A DNA stretch of 64,000 nt from CAZAEL01 sp964484135 (GTDB lineage Bacteria; Elusimicrobiota; Elusimicrobia; FEN-1173). The notes beneath the pieces are model-generated. The model worked only from the letters and a program-made list of their open reading frames with translations. It did not search any database and was not told the DNA's origin. Of the stretch, positions 7,376 through 16,781 are shown piece by piece. A program made the position numbers and the translations under genes. Numbering within the stretch: position 1 is the stretch's first letter; each line of letters begins with the position of its first letter. The DNA is taken from positions 39,638 to 103,637 of the forward strand of contig CAZAEL010000001.1 of NCBI GenBank assembly GCA_964484135.1. The letters are read 5' to 3'.

Positions 7376-9355
7376 GTGGCCGACAAGGCATCCCTCCTGA
7401 TCTTTGACCGGGACGGCGGGTCGGACGCCGGGGTTTTTCCCGGCGCCGCCGACCTTTTCCCGTTGACCGGGGATTGGCGCCTGACGCGGCGGGTCCGGGA
7501 CCGACGGGCCGGCGCGGTCCGGGAGGTCCTGGATTCGGCCCGCCTGGTGGAGGAGGAGGTGGACCGGGTGCGGGAGACGGTGGGCGGCTGGTCCGCGGAA
7601 CTGGGCAACCTTCGGGCCGGGGGCAAGACCCTGAAGGAATGGTTCCTGACGCCGGACCGGGGCGTCAGCGCCTGGTGGTTTTCCCTGCTGTCGGAGAAAA
7701 ACCCCCTGAAGACGGACGTCTTCTTGAAGCTCGCGCAACTGAGGGTCCTGGAAAAACTTTTCCAATCCGGGCGCTACGGATCCTGCGCCGGCGCGGTGGG
7801 CGATCCGGTTTTCCGCGCGGCGGTGTCTCGGTTGGCCCGGCGGGCCGGCGTGGGGTATCGCCTGCGGGCCGCGCGCCATCCCGGTTTTTCCTGGCGCGGC
7901 GCCCTGCGGGGCGGCCTGGAACGGGCCGGCCTTATCGGGGACCTGGTCCACGCCCTGCTCAAGCTGGCGGAATGGGTCTGGCTTGCGGCCCTGGCCCGCG
8001 GCCTGGGGCCGAAAGGCGCGGGCGCGGAAGGCGGGGAGGACTTGCTGGTGGTCACCTATTTCCCGGCCGTGGACCGAGAAGCCGCGGAACAGGGGCGGTT
8101 CCAGGACCTTTATTTCGGCCCCTTGCAGGAGCTCTGGCAAAAAGAGGGGCGGCGCGCCCATTGGATCCTCCTGTACGTGCCCTTTGACCGCCGGGCCTTC
8201 GTGGACGCCCTGGCCCTGGCCAAGCGTTTCTCCGTCAACGGCTGGAGCGTGACTTTCCTGCACCGGTTCCTGTCCGCCGGCATTTTGGCGCGGACGCTGT
8301 TGACGTGGGGCATCCAGGTTTTGAACTATCTTAGGGTGCGGAGCGCCCTGGACCGGGCCTTCGCGGAGCCGGCCCTGGCCCCGCCGGAGGGCCGCGAGCT
8401 GTTGGCGCGCCTGGGACGGCGGTCCTTCGCGGGATGGGTGGGTTTGAGCGGCCTCCTGTACTTCGAGCTGTTCAAGGAGGTTTTCCGGCGTTTTCCCAAG
8501 GCGTCCCGTTGCCTGTACGTGGCGGAGATGCACGCCTGGGAAAAGGCGCTGAACGGGGCCAAGCGGTCGCGCCGGCCCGGCGTCGTCACCGTGGGGTTCC
8601 AGCACGCGGCCGTGTCTCGGAATGAGTTCCACTATTTCCACGCGCCGGAGGAGGCCCGGTCCGCGGGCGGCCCCCTGGACGCGCCGTTGCCGGACCGGCT
8701 GGCCTGCAACGGCGAAGTCCCCCGGTCGCTCCTGGCCCGGCAGGGGTACGCGGGTGTTCGGTCGGTGGAGGCGTTGCGCCACCTGGGCCTGGCGCGCGCG
8801 CTCAAAGGAGACGATTCGACGAAACGTCGTCCGCCCGTGGTGGTGGCGGCGGGGTCCATCGACCGGCGGGAGACCTTGGCGTTGTTGTCGCTGGTGACGG
8901 AGGCGCTGCCCCGGCCCGCCGGTTTCCAGGTCTGGCTCAAGGGGCATCCGTCCATGCCCGTCCAGCCCCTGCTGGCCGAGCTGGGGATCCCCTGGCCCGC
9001 CGCCGGTTTTGAGGTCCGCGACGAGCCCGTGGACCGGCTCCTGGCCGAGGCCCGGGCCGCGGTGGTGGGCGGCAGCAGCGTGGCCCTGGACGCCCTGGCC
9101 CTGGGATGCCGCGTGATCGTGCCCGTGTTTCCCGACGGGATTTCCGTCAATCCCTTGGGCGGGTTCGAGGACGCGTACCGCAAGGTGAGCACCCCCGCGG
9201 CCCTGAAAGAAGCGGTGGAGGAGGCCCTGGCCCGGCCCCCGGCGCCGGAGGAGATTCGGCGCGGCCGCGAACTGGCGGCTTCCTATTGGAACTTGGATGA
9301 ATCCCTGCCCCTGTGGCGGGAGCTGATGGGCCTTGCGCCCGCGGGAACGAGGTGA
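7376..9355 (+). CDS. TIGR04326-like surface carbohydrate biosynthesis protein
   Basis: GTG 7376 follows the previous stop by six bases and opens a 659-residue frame. The layout, with an N-terminal alpha/beta segment, a central WWFSLLSEKNPLKTDVF region, QLRVLEKLF, and a C-terminal GT-B-like half (VTVGFQHAAVSRNEFHYF and VVGGSSVALDALALGC), resembles the TIGR04326 family found in Leptospira-type O-antigen loci. The SSVALDALALG segment corresponds to the donor-phosphate region of glycosyl- and glycerophosphotransferases. It is probably a large cytoplasmic transferase. Family assignment is from memory of the motif pattern and moderately secure; substrate is unknown. Confidence 0.6.
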   Translation: MADKASLLIFDRDGGSDAGVFPGAADLFPLTGDWRLTRRVRDRRAGAVREVLDSARLVEEEVDRVRETVGGWSAELGNLRAGGKTLKEWFLTPDRGVSAWWFSLLSEKNPLKTDVFLKLAQLRVLEKLFQSGRYGSCAGAVGDPVFRAAVSRLARRAGVGYRLRAARHPGFSWRGALRGGLERAGLIGDLVHALLKLAEWVWLAALARGLGPKGAGAEGGEDLLVVTYFPAVDREAAEQGRFQDLYFGPLQELWQKEGRRAHWILLYVPFDRRAFVDALALAKRFSVNGWSVTFLHRFLSAGILARTLLTWGIQVLNYLRVRSALDRAFAEPALAPPEGRELLARLGRRSFAGWVGLSGLLYFELFKEVFRRFPKASRCLYVAEMHAWEKALNGAKRSRRPGVVTVGFQHAAVSRNEFHYFHAPEEARSAGGPLDAPLPDRLACNGEVPRSLLARQGYAGVRSVEALRHLGLARALKGDDSTKRRPPVVVAAGSIDRRETLALLSLVTEALPRPAGFQVWLKGHPSMPVQPLLAELGIPWPAAGFEVRDEPVDRLLAEARAAVVGGSSVALDALALGCRVIVPVFPDGISVNPLGGFEDAYRKVSTPAALKEAVEEALARPPAPEEIRRGRELAASYWNLDESLPLWRELMGLAPAGTR

Positions 9356-9357
9356 CC

Positions 9358-10290
9358 ATGGAACCGAAGACGAAATCAGAGGACAAGGCGGGCGCCGCAG
9401 GCGCGGCCCCGGCCTGCCAGATCTGCGGCAACCGCGACCCGAAGGCCTTCTCCTTCGTCACGGACAAGTTCCGGTACGAGGTCAAAAAATCCGCGTACAA
9501 GTGCGACGCCTGCGGCCTGGTGTTCATCCTGCCCCTGATGAGCCCGGAGGAGGAGCGGATCTTCTACGAGCAGGAGTACGGCGTCATCTACAGCCAGGAA
9601 AAGGGGACCACGCCCAAGGATTTGTTCGAGAAGCGCCTGCCGGACGCCCGGCGGTACCTGAGCATGACGGAACGTTATCTCTCCGGGGACAACGACTGCC
9701 TGGAGATCGGCTGCGCGTCGGGGTACTTCCTGCACACCATCCGCGACCGGGTGCGTTCCGTGGCCGGATACGAGACCCACGTGGAGCTGAAGAAATACTG
9801 CGAGGGCATCGGCATCCCCATCCTGCCCAGCCTGGAGGCCGCGGGCGAGGGCCGCTTCGACCGCATCTTCCTCTTCTTCGTGCTGGAGCATTTGGGGGAC
9901 CCGCTGGGGTACCTGGCGCTCTTGAAGCGCATGCTGAGGCCGGGCGGCATCCTCTTCATCGAAGTGCCCAACGTGGACGACGCCCTGCTGTCCCTGTACC
10001 AGATCCCGGCGCTGAAGGACTTCTACTTCACGCCCGCGCACCAGTTCTACTATTCCAAGGACACGCTGGGGCGGCTCCTGCGCAAGGCCGGCTTTGCCGA
10101 TTTCGAGATCGAGCCGGAGCAGCGCTACGACCTGTCGAACCACATGCATTGGATGCTGGCGGGCAAACCCGGCGGCCAGGGCAAGTACAGCCATGTGTTC
10201 ACGCCCAAGCTCCTGGAGGCGTACGCCGAATGCCTCCGGGAGAAGTTCCTCTGCGACACGCTCTTTGCCGTCGTGAAAAAGGACAAATAG
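9358..10290 (+). CDS. SAM-dependent methyltransferase with zinc-binding N-terminus
   Basis: ATG 9358 was chosen over the in-frame GTG 9352 because a GAGG sequence lies about five bases upstream of it. The 310-residue product has two CxxC pairs at the N-terminus (CQICGNRD and CDACGLVF), followed by a methyltransf_23 core with CLEIGCASGYFL as motif I, FDRIFLFFVLEHLGDP as motif IV and PGGILFIEVPN. This architecture is shared by C-methyltransferases acting on nucleotide-bound deoxysugars and by many uncharacterised surface-glycan methyltransferases. It is followed two bases later by a sugar dehydrogenase, which supports a nucleotide-sugar role. Confidence 0.85.
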   Translation: MEPKTKSEDKAGAAGAAPACQICGNRDPKAFSFVTDKFRYEVKKSAYKCDACGLVFILPLMSPEEERIFYEQEYGVIYSQEKGTTPKDLFEKRLPDARRYLSMTERYLSGDNDCLEIGCASGYFLHTIRDRVRSVAGYETHVELKKYCEGIGIPILPSLEAAGEGRFDRIFLFFVLEHLGDPLGYLALLKRMLRPGGILFIEVPNVDDALLSLYQIPALKDFYFTPAHQFYYSKDTLGRLLRKAGFADFEIEPEQRYDLSNHMHWMLAGKPGGQGKYSHVFTPKLLEAYAECLREKFLCDTLFAVVKKDK

Positions 10291-10292
10291 AC

Positions 10293-11312
10293 ATGGCAAA
10301 GGCGGCCATCATCGGGTTCGGCGGCATGGGACAGCGCCACCTCAAGGCGTACGAAAAGGCCGGGGTGGAGGTGGCGGCCGTCTGCGAATGGGACCCGGAC
10401 AAAGTTTTTCAAGTCCTCCCGCGTTTCCCCAAGGACCGGGTGTACAAGGACCACCGGACGCTCCTGGAAAAAGAAAGCGTGGACATCCTGAGCGTGGTGT
10501 CCAACGGTCCCACGCACGCGGCCGTCTCCCTGGCCGCCATGGAGGCCGGGGTGCCGAGGGTGCTGTGCGAAAAGCCCGTGGCCACCAACTTGTCCGACGC
10601 CCAAAAGGTCATCCGGGCCTGTCAAAAGAAAAAGACGCGTTTGGCGGTGAACCACGTGCGGCGGTGGAGCCCCGGTTACGACGCCTTGCGCGCGCTCGTC
10701 GCCGGCGGGACCATCGGCCGGCTCAGGCACATCTATTTTCAAAGCGGCAGCACGGGGCTGGGCAACTTCGCGGTCCACGCTTTCGACACCATGCGCATGC
10801 TTTTCGGGTCGGAGCCGGATTGGGTCATGGGCGTCCTGGACAAGACGGGCACGCCCAACCCCCGGGGGGCGCAATTCAAGGACCCGGCCGGGTACGGCGT
10901 GATCCATTTCCAAAACGGGGCCCGGGGCTTCGTGGACACCTCCGAAGACACGGGGGTGCAGTACCAGTACGTGCTGGCGGGGGAGTACGGCCGCGTGGTC
11001 ATCGACGAACTGAACGACCGGTGGGACGTCCGCGCCCGGGACCCGGAAGGGCGGACGCTGCCCTTCACCCGGTACGGGACGGCCATGGGGCCCGTGCCTT
11101 TCAAGACCCCCGCGCCCTTCGACCTGGTGGACCTCACCAGCCGGGCCATCCAAAACCTTTTGTCGGACGGGCCCGTGCGCTCCACGGCGGAGGACGGGTT
11201 CAAATCCTTGGAGCTGGTGGCGGCTTTTCATCTGTCCGACCGGAAAAAGGGCGGCCGCGTGGAGCTGCCGCTGGCTCGGAAACATTGGGACCTGGACATC
11301 CCCATCGGGTGA
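10293..11312 (+). CDS. Gfo/Idh/MocA-family sugar oxidoreductase
   Basis: The 339-residue protein begins with AAIIGFGGMGQRHLKAY, an NAD(P)-binding Rossmann loop, and has VLCEKPVA around residue 90, the EKP motif whose lysine is catalytic in this family. NHVRRWSPGYDALR and HAFDTMRMLFG fall in the substrate domain, where the His and Asp usually contact the sugar. It probably oxidises or reduces a ring carbon of a nucleotide sugar or free acid sugar. Its neighbours are a methyltransferase and a HisC-like aminotransferase, so a dehydrogenation followed by transamination would make chemical sense; that order is inference. Confidence 0.87.
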   Translation: MAKAAIIGFGGMGQRHLKAYEKAGVEVAAVCEWDPDKVFQVLPRFPKDRVYKDHRTLLEKESVDILSVVSNGPTHAAVSLAAMEAGVPRVLCEKPVATNLSDAQKVIRACQKKKTRLAVNHVRRWSPGYDALRALVAGGTIGRLRHIYFQSGSTGLGNFAVHAFDTMRMLFGSEPDWVMGVLDKTGTPNPRGAQFKDPAGYGVIHFQNGARGFVDTSEDTGVQYQYVLAGEYGRVVIDELNDRWDVRARDPEGRTLPFTRYGTAMGPVPFKTPAPFDLVDLTSRAIQNLLSDGPVRSTAEDGFKSLELVAAFHLSDRKKGGRVELPLARKHWDLDIPIG

Positions 11313-11319
11313 AGACGAC

Positions 11320-12372
11320 ATGGTGAAACCGCGCAAGGAACTGCTGAGAATATCCCGCACCCCCCTCGCGGAGTACGAGGGCCGTCCCGGCCTGCGCCTG
11401 GACAAGAACGAGAACCTGGCGCCGGACCCGGCCCTGGTGCGGGAGGTGCTGGCCCGCACCCCGGCGCAATCCCTGGCGGATTACCCGGACTACGGCGCCT
11501 TCCTCAAGGTCCTGGCGCGGTGGATGCGTTGCCGGCCCGAGAACCTGCTCCTCACCGCCGGGTCCGACGGCGCCATCAAGCTGGTCTTTGAGGCGTACCT
11601 GGAGCCGGGCGACGAGTTCGTGACGCTGTCGCCCTCCTTCGCCATGTTCACGGTGTACGGCAAGCTCTTCGGCGGCCGGGCCGTGGAAGTCCCCTTCCAC
11701 CGGGACCTGTCCGCGCCGCTGGAGCGGCTGCTCTCCGCCATCGGGCCCCGCACCAAGATCGTGGCCCTGGCCAGCCCCAACAACCCCACCGGCACCATGC
11801 TGGCGGAGGCGGATTTCCTGAAAGTTTTCCGGCGGGCCGCGCGCTTCGGCGCCCTGGTCCTGGTGGACGAGGCGTACTATTTCTTCACGCGCCGGACCAT
11901 GCGGCCCCATGTTTTGCAGCACGACAACGTGGTCCTGACCCGCACCTTTTCCAAGGCCTGCGGCCTGGCGTCCCTGCGCCTGGGCTTCGCCCTGGCCCGG
12001 CCCGAGCTCATCCGGGATTTAAGGAAGTGCCAGCCCATTTTCGACGTGAACGGCCTGGCGTTGCGCTGCGCGGAGCACGTGATCCGGCACGAGGGCCGGA
12101 TCTGGCGGTACGCCGCCGAGGTGGAGAAGGGCAAGGCGTATCTGGAAAGGGTCCTGCCGGGCCTGGGCCTGGGGCTGGCGCGGGGGCACGGCAACTTCGT
12201 GCTCATCGACCTGAAGCGAAATCCGGAAGCCGTGGCGCGCCGCCTGCGGAAGCGGGGCGTGGCCGTGGGTTATGGTTATCCACATCCCGGCCTGGCCACC
12301 TGCCTCAAGGTGACTGTGGGGCCGGAAAAGGTGATGCGGTCATTTGTCCGCTTGCTGAGGGAGTGCCTGTGA
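11320..12372 (+). CDS. HisC-like class I/II PLP aminotransferase
   Basis: The 350-residue protein carries the fold-type I aminotransferase signatures: LDKNENLAPDP at the N-terminus, ASPNNPTGT near residue 150, LVDEAYYFF with the PLP-contacting Asp and Tyr, and TFSKACGLASLRLGFA containing the PLP lysine. The closest well-known family is histidinol-phosphate aminotransferase, but no other histidine gene is present. In glycan loci HisC-like enzymes often aminate phosphorylated or keto-acid intermediates instead. The next gene starts at GTG 12369 within this stop codon. A true HisC role cannot be excluded from sequence alone. Confidence 0.85.
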   Translation: MVKPRKELLRISRTPLAEYEGRPGLRLDKNENLAPDPALVREVLARTPAQSLADYPDYGAFLKVLARWMRCRPENLLLTAGSDGAIKLVFEAYLEPGDEFVTLSPSFAMFTVYGKLFGGRAVEVPFHRDLSAPLERLLSAIGPRTKIVALASPNNPTGTMLAEADFLKVFRRAARFGALVLVDEAYYFFTRRTMRPHVLQHDNVVLTRTFSKACGLASLRLGFALARPELIRDLRKCQPIFDVNGLALRCAEHVIRHEGRIWRYAAEVEKGKAYLERVLPGLGLGLARGHGNFVLIDLKRNPEAVARRLRKRGVAVGYGYPHPGLATCLKVTVGPEKVMRSFVRLLRECL

Positions 12373-13319
12373 AAACCAAAAACGTCCTGGTGACGGGCGG
12401 GGCCGGGTTCATCGGCGGCCACCTGGCGCGACGTTGCCTGGCCGAGGGCCACCGCGTCTGGGTGGCGGACGATTTGTCCACGGGCCGGAAAGGCAACGTG
12501 CCGGGCGGCGCCAGGTTCCTGAAGCTGGACCTGGGGCAACAGGGGTTTTCCAAAAGGCTCCCGGGCGTCAAATTCGACGCGGTCCTGCATCTGGCGGCCC
12601 AGTCCTCCGGGGAAATCTCCGGCGAGGACCCGGCGCAAGATTTCCGGGTGAACCTGGCCGGGACCGTGGAGCTCCTCTCCTGGGCGTCGCGGAACGCCAA
12701 GCGGTTCCTGTACGCCAGCTCCATGGCCGCGTACGGCGACCCGCCCTCCCTGCCCGTGTCCGAGGACGCGCCCCTGGCGCCGCTGTCCGTGTACGGGCTC
12801 AACAAAAGCGTGTCCGAGGAGTACGTGCGCCGTTATAACCGCGCCGGCTTTGCCACCACGTCCTTCCGCATGTTCAGCGTGTACGGGCCCGGCCAGAACA
12901 TGGCCAATTTGAAGCAGGGCATGATCAGCATCTACATGGCGTACGCGCTCCAAAAAAGACCGGTCCTGGTGAAAGGGTCCCTGGACCGGTTCCGCGACTT
13001 CGTGTACATCGACGACGCGGTGGACGCCTGGATGGCGGCCCTCGGGAGCCCGGCGGCGGGCGGCCGGGTGTACAACGTGGGGTCCGGACAAAGGACCACG
13101 GTGCGGGAGGCGGTGCGGGAGATCCTCAAGGCCCTGGGCGAGGACCCGGACCGATATCCCGTGGCCTCCGGCGCCCCCACGCCCGCGGACCAGTTCGGCG
13201 TGGTGGCGGACATCACCCGCATCCGGTCGGAGCTGGGCTGGCAACCCAAGATCGGTTTGTCCGAGGGGCTCCGCCGCATGGCGGACTGGGCCAGGAGCGC
13301 GGGGAAGGCCGGCCGATGA
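12369..13319 (+). CDS. NAD-dependent sugar epimerase/dehydratase (extended SDR)
   Basis: GTG 12369 overlaps the preceding TGA. The 316-residue product is an extended short-chain dehydrogenase: NVLVTGGAGFIGGHLARR binds NAD, LHLAAQSSGEIS lines the nicotinamide side, and SVYGLNKSVSEEY carries the catalytic YxxxK, with YASSMAAYGD supplying the serine. RMFSVYGPGQNMAN and DFVYIDDAVDAW are typical of UDP-glucose 4-epimerase-like enzymes. It should act on a nucleotide sugar in the cytoplasm. Whether it epimerises, dehydrates or oxidises cannot be told from motifs. Confidence 0.87.
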   Translation: MKTKNVLVTGGAGFIGGHLARRCLAEGHRVWVADDLSTGRKGNVPGGARFLKLDLGQQGFSKRLPGVKFDAVLHLAAQSSGEISGEDPAQDFRVNLAGTVELLSWASRNAKRFLYASSMAAYGDPPSLPVSEDAPLAPLSVYGLNKSVSEEYVRRYNRAGFATTSFRMFSVYGPGQNMANLKQGMISIYMAYALQKRPVLVKGSLDRFRDFVYIDDAVDAWMAALGSPAAGGRVYNVGSGQRTTVREAVREILKALGEDPDRYPVASGAPTPADQFGVVADITRIRSELGWQPKIGLSEGLRRMADWARSAGKAGR

Positions 13320-14059
13320 CGGCGGCGGACGCCCAGCTCAAATCCGAACAGGCGGCCTGGGCCACGGAGGCCTGCCGCGACTACTACCGCGCCCATCGCC
13401 GGACGCCGGCGGATTTGTACCCGTCGGAACGGTTCTTCCTGCCCGAGGTCCTCGGCCGGGTCTCCACCTGCCTGGACGTGGGCTGCGCCCTGGGGCATTT
13501 TTCCCGCATCATGAAAAGTTTCAACCCGGCGCTGCAATACACGGGCATGGACGCGAACCCGGCTTTTGTCGCGGCGGCGCAGAGGGAACACCCGGATTCC
13601 CGGTTCCTGACGGGGAACGGCATGGATTTCCGCACGCCGCCCGGCTCCTACGACCTGGTGCACCTGAGCGGCGTCCTGCACCTGACCTCCTTTTACCGGG
13701 AGATCACCGCGGCCTGCTACGCCCAGGCCCGGACGTACCTGCTCTGCGATTTCCGCCTGACGCGGGGCCCTTCCGTGACGGGACGCCTGAAGCCCCATGT
13801 CAGCGCCGACGACCCGGGGACGCCGGAGCTGCCCTACGTGGTGCTGAACGCGGAGGAATGGCTGGCCTGGCTGAAACGTCTTTCCCCGGCGCCGCGCTCC
13901 ATCCGGGCCCGGGGCTATCCCCACCCGCCCTCGCCGGGGGCGCGGTTGAGCCTGAAGGACATCATCGCCGCCTTTTTTCTGATTGAAAAGGGGCCGGCCC
14001 GCGGCGAGACCGCGGTGGATGTGGATTTCAATGCGTTGCCGAAGGAGACGGAATCATGA
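13316..14059 (+). CDS. Class I SAM-dependent methyltransferase
   Basis: The ATG at 13316 overlaps the previous TGA. The 247-residue protein has CLDVGCALGHFSRIM as motif I, a YTGMDANPAFV acidic strand and YDLVHLSGVLHLTSFY in place of motif IV. The C-terminus contains no membrane segment. It is likely another glycan or nucleotide-sugar methyltransferase. A short Pro-rich stretch (GYPHPPSPGA) separates the core from a final helix-strand pair. The stop overlaps the start of the bifunctional fusion gene that follows (ATGA at 14056-14059). Confidence 0.82.
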   Translation: MTAADAQLKSEQAAWATEACRDYYRAHRRTPADLYPSERFFLPEVLGRVSTCLDVGCALGHFSRIMKSFNPALQYTGMDANPAFVAAAQREHPDSRFLTGNGMDFRTPPGSYDLVHLSGVLHLTSFYREITAACYAQARTYLLCDFRLTRGPSVTGRLKPHVSADDPGTPELPYVVLNAEEWLAWLKRLSPAPRSIRARGYPHPPSPGARLSLKDIIAAFFLIEKGPARGETAVDVDFNALPKETES

Positions 14060-15891
14060 CCATCTGCGCGCTCATGCTGGGCCGGGAGGGAAGCACCGGG
14101 TTTCCGGGCAAGAACACGTACCCGGTGCTGGGGCGGCCCCTCATGGCGTATCCTCTCCTGGCGGCCAAACACGCGCCCTCCGTGGCCGAGGTGTACGTGT
14201 CCACGGATTCGCCGCGCATCCAGGCCGTGGCCCAGGAGATGGGCGCCCGGACCATCGACCGGCCGCCGGAGCTGGCCACCAAGACCGCTTTGGGCGAGGA
14301 CGCGTACGTGCACGGTTACGGCGTGATCCGGGACCGGCTCAAGGCCCGGGGCGAGTCGCTGGAGCTGTTGGTGCTGCTGTTCTGCAACGCGCCCACGGTC
14401 ACGGCCGCCCAGATCGAGGAGGCGGTCCGGGCGCTGCGGGACCACCCGGAGTACGACTCCGCGGTCACGGTGTCCCGGTACAACATGTGGAGCCCTTTGC
14501 GGGCCCGCCGCGTGGGGCCGGACGGCCTCCTCCATCCCTTCGTGCCCTTTGAGACCTTCGGCGACCCCGCCACCCTCAACTGCGACCGGGACTCCCAGGG
14601 CGACGTTTGGTTCGCGGACATGGGCCTGTCCGTGGTGCGGCCCCGTTGCCTGGAAAACCTGCGCGACGGCCTCCTGCCCCAGAAGTGGATGGGCCGGAAG
14701 ATTTGGCCGATCCGGCAGGAGGGCGGGCTGGACGTGGATTACGACTGGCAGTTGCCCGCGGCGGAGGAGTGGCTGAGACGCCGCGGTTTTACGGAGGACG
14801 CCACCCCCTACGACCGGGCCGGGGCCGGCGCAAGAGGGGCGGGCGGGGACTGGCCCAGGCCCGCCTTCCGCACGCCGCCGGAGAAGCGCGTGCTGGTGAC
14901 CACCGCGCCCTTCGGCGACCAGGACCCGAAACCCCTGGAGCTTTTGAAGGCCGCGGGCGCGGAGTTCGTGGTGAACCCCCTGGGCCGCCGCCTCACCGAA
15001 GAGGAGCTGGCCAAGGCGGCGGGGGACTTCGGCGTGATCATCGCCGGGACGGAGCCCATCACACACCGGGTCATGGCCGCGGCCCCGCACCTGCGCCTCA
15101 TCTCCCGGGTGGGCGTGGGCCTGGACAGCGTGGATTTGAAGGCGGCGAAAGAACGGGGCATCCGGGTGTCGTACACGCCCGAGGCGCCGGCCCCGGCCGT
15201 GGCCGAACTGGCCGTGGGGCTCATGCTGGACCTGCTGCGGCACATCACCGAGGCGGACCGGTCCCTGCGGCGCGGAACCTGGCAACGGTTCCCCGGGCGG
15301 CGCCTGTCCGATTGCGCGGTGGGGATCCTCGGCGCGGGACGCATCGGCCGGCGCGTGGCCGAGCATTTGGCCGGGGGCTTCCCCGGCGTCAAGCTTTTGG
15401 CCAACGACATCAAGCCCGACGAGTCCTTCGGCCGCAAACTGGGTCTGCGGTGGGTGGACAAGGAGACGCTGTACAAAGAGGCGGACGTGATCTCCCTGCA
15501 TGTGCCTCTTACGCCTCAAACACGCGGACTGATCAACGCCCGGGCCCTGTCTTTGATGCGGCCCGGGGCGCTCCTCGTGAACACGGCCCGGGGCGGCATC
15601 GTGGACGAGGCGGCCCTGGCCGACGCGCTCCGCTCCCGTCGTCTGGCCGGCGCGGCCATGGACGTTTTCGACAAGGAGCCCTATGCCGGCGAGCTGGCCG
15701 GACTGGGCCGGTGCCTGCTCACCTGCCACATGGGCTCCATGGCCCAAGACTGCCGCGCCCGCATGGAGATCGAGGCCACGGAGGAGGCGGTGCGGTTTTT
15801 GAGGGGAGAGCCTTTGCGGACGTTGGTCCCCGAGGAAGAATACGCTTTGGCGGGAGAAAACGCCCGTATCTTGAAAGGAGAAAAGTCATGA
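14056..15891 (+). CDS. Fusion: CMP-sugar cytidylyltransferase + D-isomer 2-hydroxyacid dehydrogenase
   Basis: The 611-residue protein has two domains. Residues 1 to about 250 are an acylneuraminate cytidylyltransferase-like domain (ALMLGREGSTGFPGKNTYPV, YVSTDSPRI, an LFCNAPTVT segment and a late VDYDWQ). After a linker, residues about 276-590 are a D-3-phosphoglycerate dehydrogenase-like domain with ISRVGVGLDSVD, GILGAGRIGRRV near 426, VNTARGGIVDE, AMDVFDKEP and the catalytic His at about 558 in TCHMGSMA. The three catalytic residues (Arg, Glu, His) all appear present, so both halves look active. The dehydrogenase half may oxidise or reduce the 2-hydroxyacid that the first half activates. I know of no standard two-domain protein of this kind. 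Confidence 0.85.
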   Translation: MTICALMLGREGSTGFPGKNTYPVLGRPLMAYPLLAAKHAPSVAEVYVSTDSPRIQAVAQEMGARTIDRPPELATKTALGEDAYVHGYGVIRDRLKARGESLELLVLLFCNAPTVTAAQIEEAVRALRDHPEYDSAVTVSRYNMWSPLRARRVGPDGLLHPFVPFETFGDPATLNCDRDSQGDVWFADMGLSVVRPRCLENLRDGLLPQKWMGRKIWPIRQEGGLDVDYDWQLPAAEEWLRRRGFTEDATPYDRAGAGARGAGGDWPRPAFRTPPEKRVLVTTAPFGDQDPKPLELLKAAGAEFVVNPLGRRLTEEELAKAAGDFGVIIAGTEPITHRVMAAAPHLRLISRVGVGLDSVDLKAAKERGIRVSYTPEAPAPAVAELAVGLMLDLLRHITEADRSLRRGTWQRFPGRRLSDCAVGILGAGRIGRRVAEHLAGGFPGVKLLANDIKPDESFGRKLGLRWVDKETLYKEADVISLHVPLTPQTRGLINARALSLMRPGALLVNTARGGIVDEAALADALRSRRLAGAAMDVFDKEPYAGELAGLGRCLLTCHMGSMAQDCRARMEIEATEEAVRFLRGEPLRTLVPEEEYALAGENARILKGEKS

Positions 15892-16781
15892 AAGTCGTCG
15901 TGTTCGGCGGTTCCGGATTTTTGGGAAGCCACGTGGCCGACGCCCTGACCGAGGCGGGCCACAGCGTCACCATCTACGACCTGCGGCCTTCTCCCTATTT
16001 GCGGAAGGGGCAGGACATGGTCGTCGGCGACATCCTGGACGCCCCCGCGGTGCGCCGCGTGATGAAGGGCCGGGACGCGGCGTACAACTTCGCGGGGTTC
16101 GCGGACATCGAGGCGGCCCGCACCCAGCCCCTGGAGACCATCCGCCTGAACATCCTGGGGAACGGCGTCCTGCTGGAGGAGGCCGCCCGCGCCAGGCTCA
16201 AGCGGTTCATCTTCGCCAGCACGGTGTACGTGTACAGCGAGGCCGGCTCCTTCTACCGCGCCTCGAAGCAGGCCTGCGAGGCGTACATCGAGAGCTACCG
16301 GCAGGTCTACGGCCTGCCCTACACCATCCTGCGCTTCGGGTCCTTGTACGGCCCCCGGGCGGACGAGCGGAACGGCATCTTCACCTTCCTGAAGAACGCG
16401 GTGGAGAAGAAGAAGATCGTGTATTGGGGCACGGGGGAGGAAATCCGGGAGTACGTCCACGTCAAGGACGCGGCCCTCTGCAGCGTGGACGTCCTGGACA
16501 AGTCCTTCCAGGACGCCTGCGTGATCGTCACCGGCAACCAGCCCATGAAGGTGCGGGACCTTTTGACCATGATCCGGGAGGTCCTGCGCGGCCAGGTGGA
16601 GGTCCGGTACAAGCCCGGGTCCCGGCCCGCGGTGGGGGACCTCCATTACGCGATCACGCCCTATTCCTTCGTGCCCAAGGAGGGCAAGAAACTGGTCCGC
16701 ACCCATTACACGGACCTGGGCCAGGGCCTGCTCACGGTCTTGGCGGAGATCCACGCGGCGCAGGGGAGCCGGAGGGGCTGA
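15888..16781 (+). CDS. NAD-dependent sugar epimerase/dehydratase
   Basis: The ATG at 15888 overlaps the preceding TGA; an AAAGGAG sequence ends a few bases upstream. The 297-residue product shows VVVFGGSGFLGSHVAD for NAD binding, a YNFAGFADIEAA segment in place of the usual LAA motif, FASTVYVYSEAGSFYRASKQ containing the catalytic YxxxK, and RFGSLYGPRAD. It is an extended SDR distinct from the one encoded at 12369. It probably modifies a nucleotide sugar. The tail (HYTDLGQGLLTVLAEI) is family-like. The following HAD gene appears to start within this stop codon. Confidence 0.87.
   Translation: MKVVVFGGSGFLGSHVADALTEAGHSVTIYDLRPSPYLRKGQDMVVGDILDAPAVRRVMKGRDAAYNFAGFADIEAARTQPLETIRLNILGNGVLLEEAARARLKRFIFASTVYVYSEAGSFYRASKQACEAYIESYRQVYGLPYTILRFGSLYGPRADERNGIFTFLKNAVEKKKIVYWGTGEEIREYVHVKDAALCSVDVLDKSFQDACVIVTGNQPMKVRDLLTMIREVLRGQVEVRYKPGSRPAVGDLHYAITPYSFVPKEGKKLVRTHYTDLGQGLLTVLAEIHAAQGSRRG

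Noticed and set aside
11320..12372. Part of a histidine biosynthesis operon
   Set aside because: The protein is HisC-like, but no other his gene is in the window and all neighbours are glycan genes.
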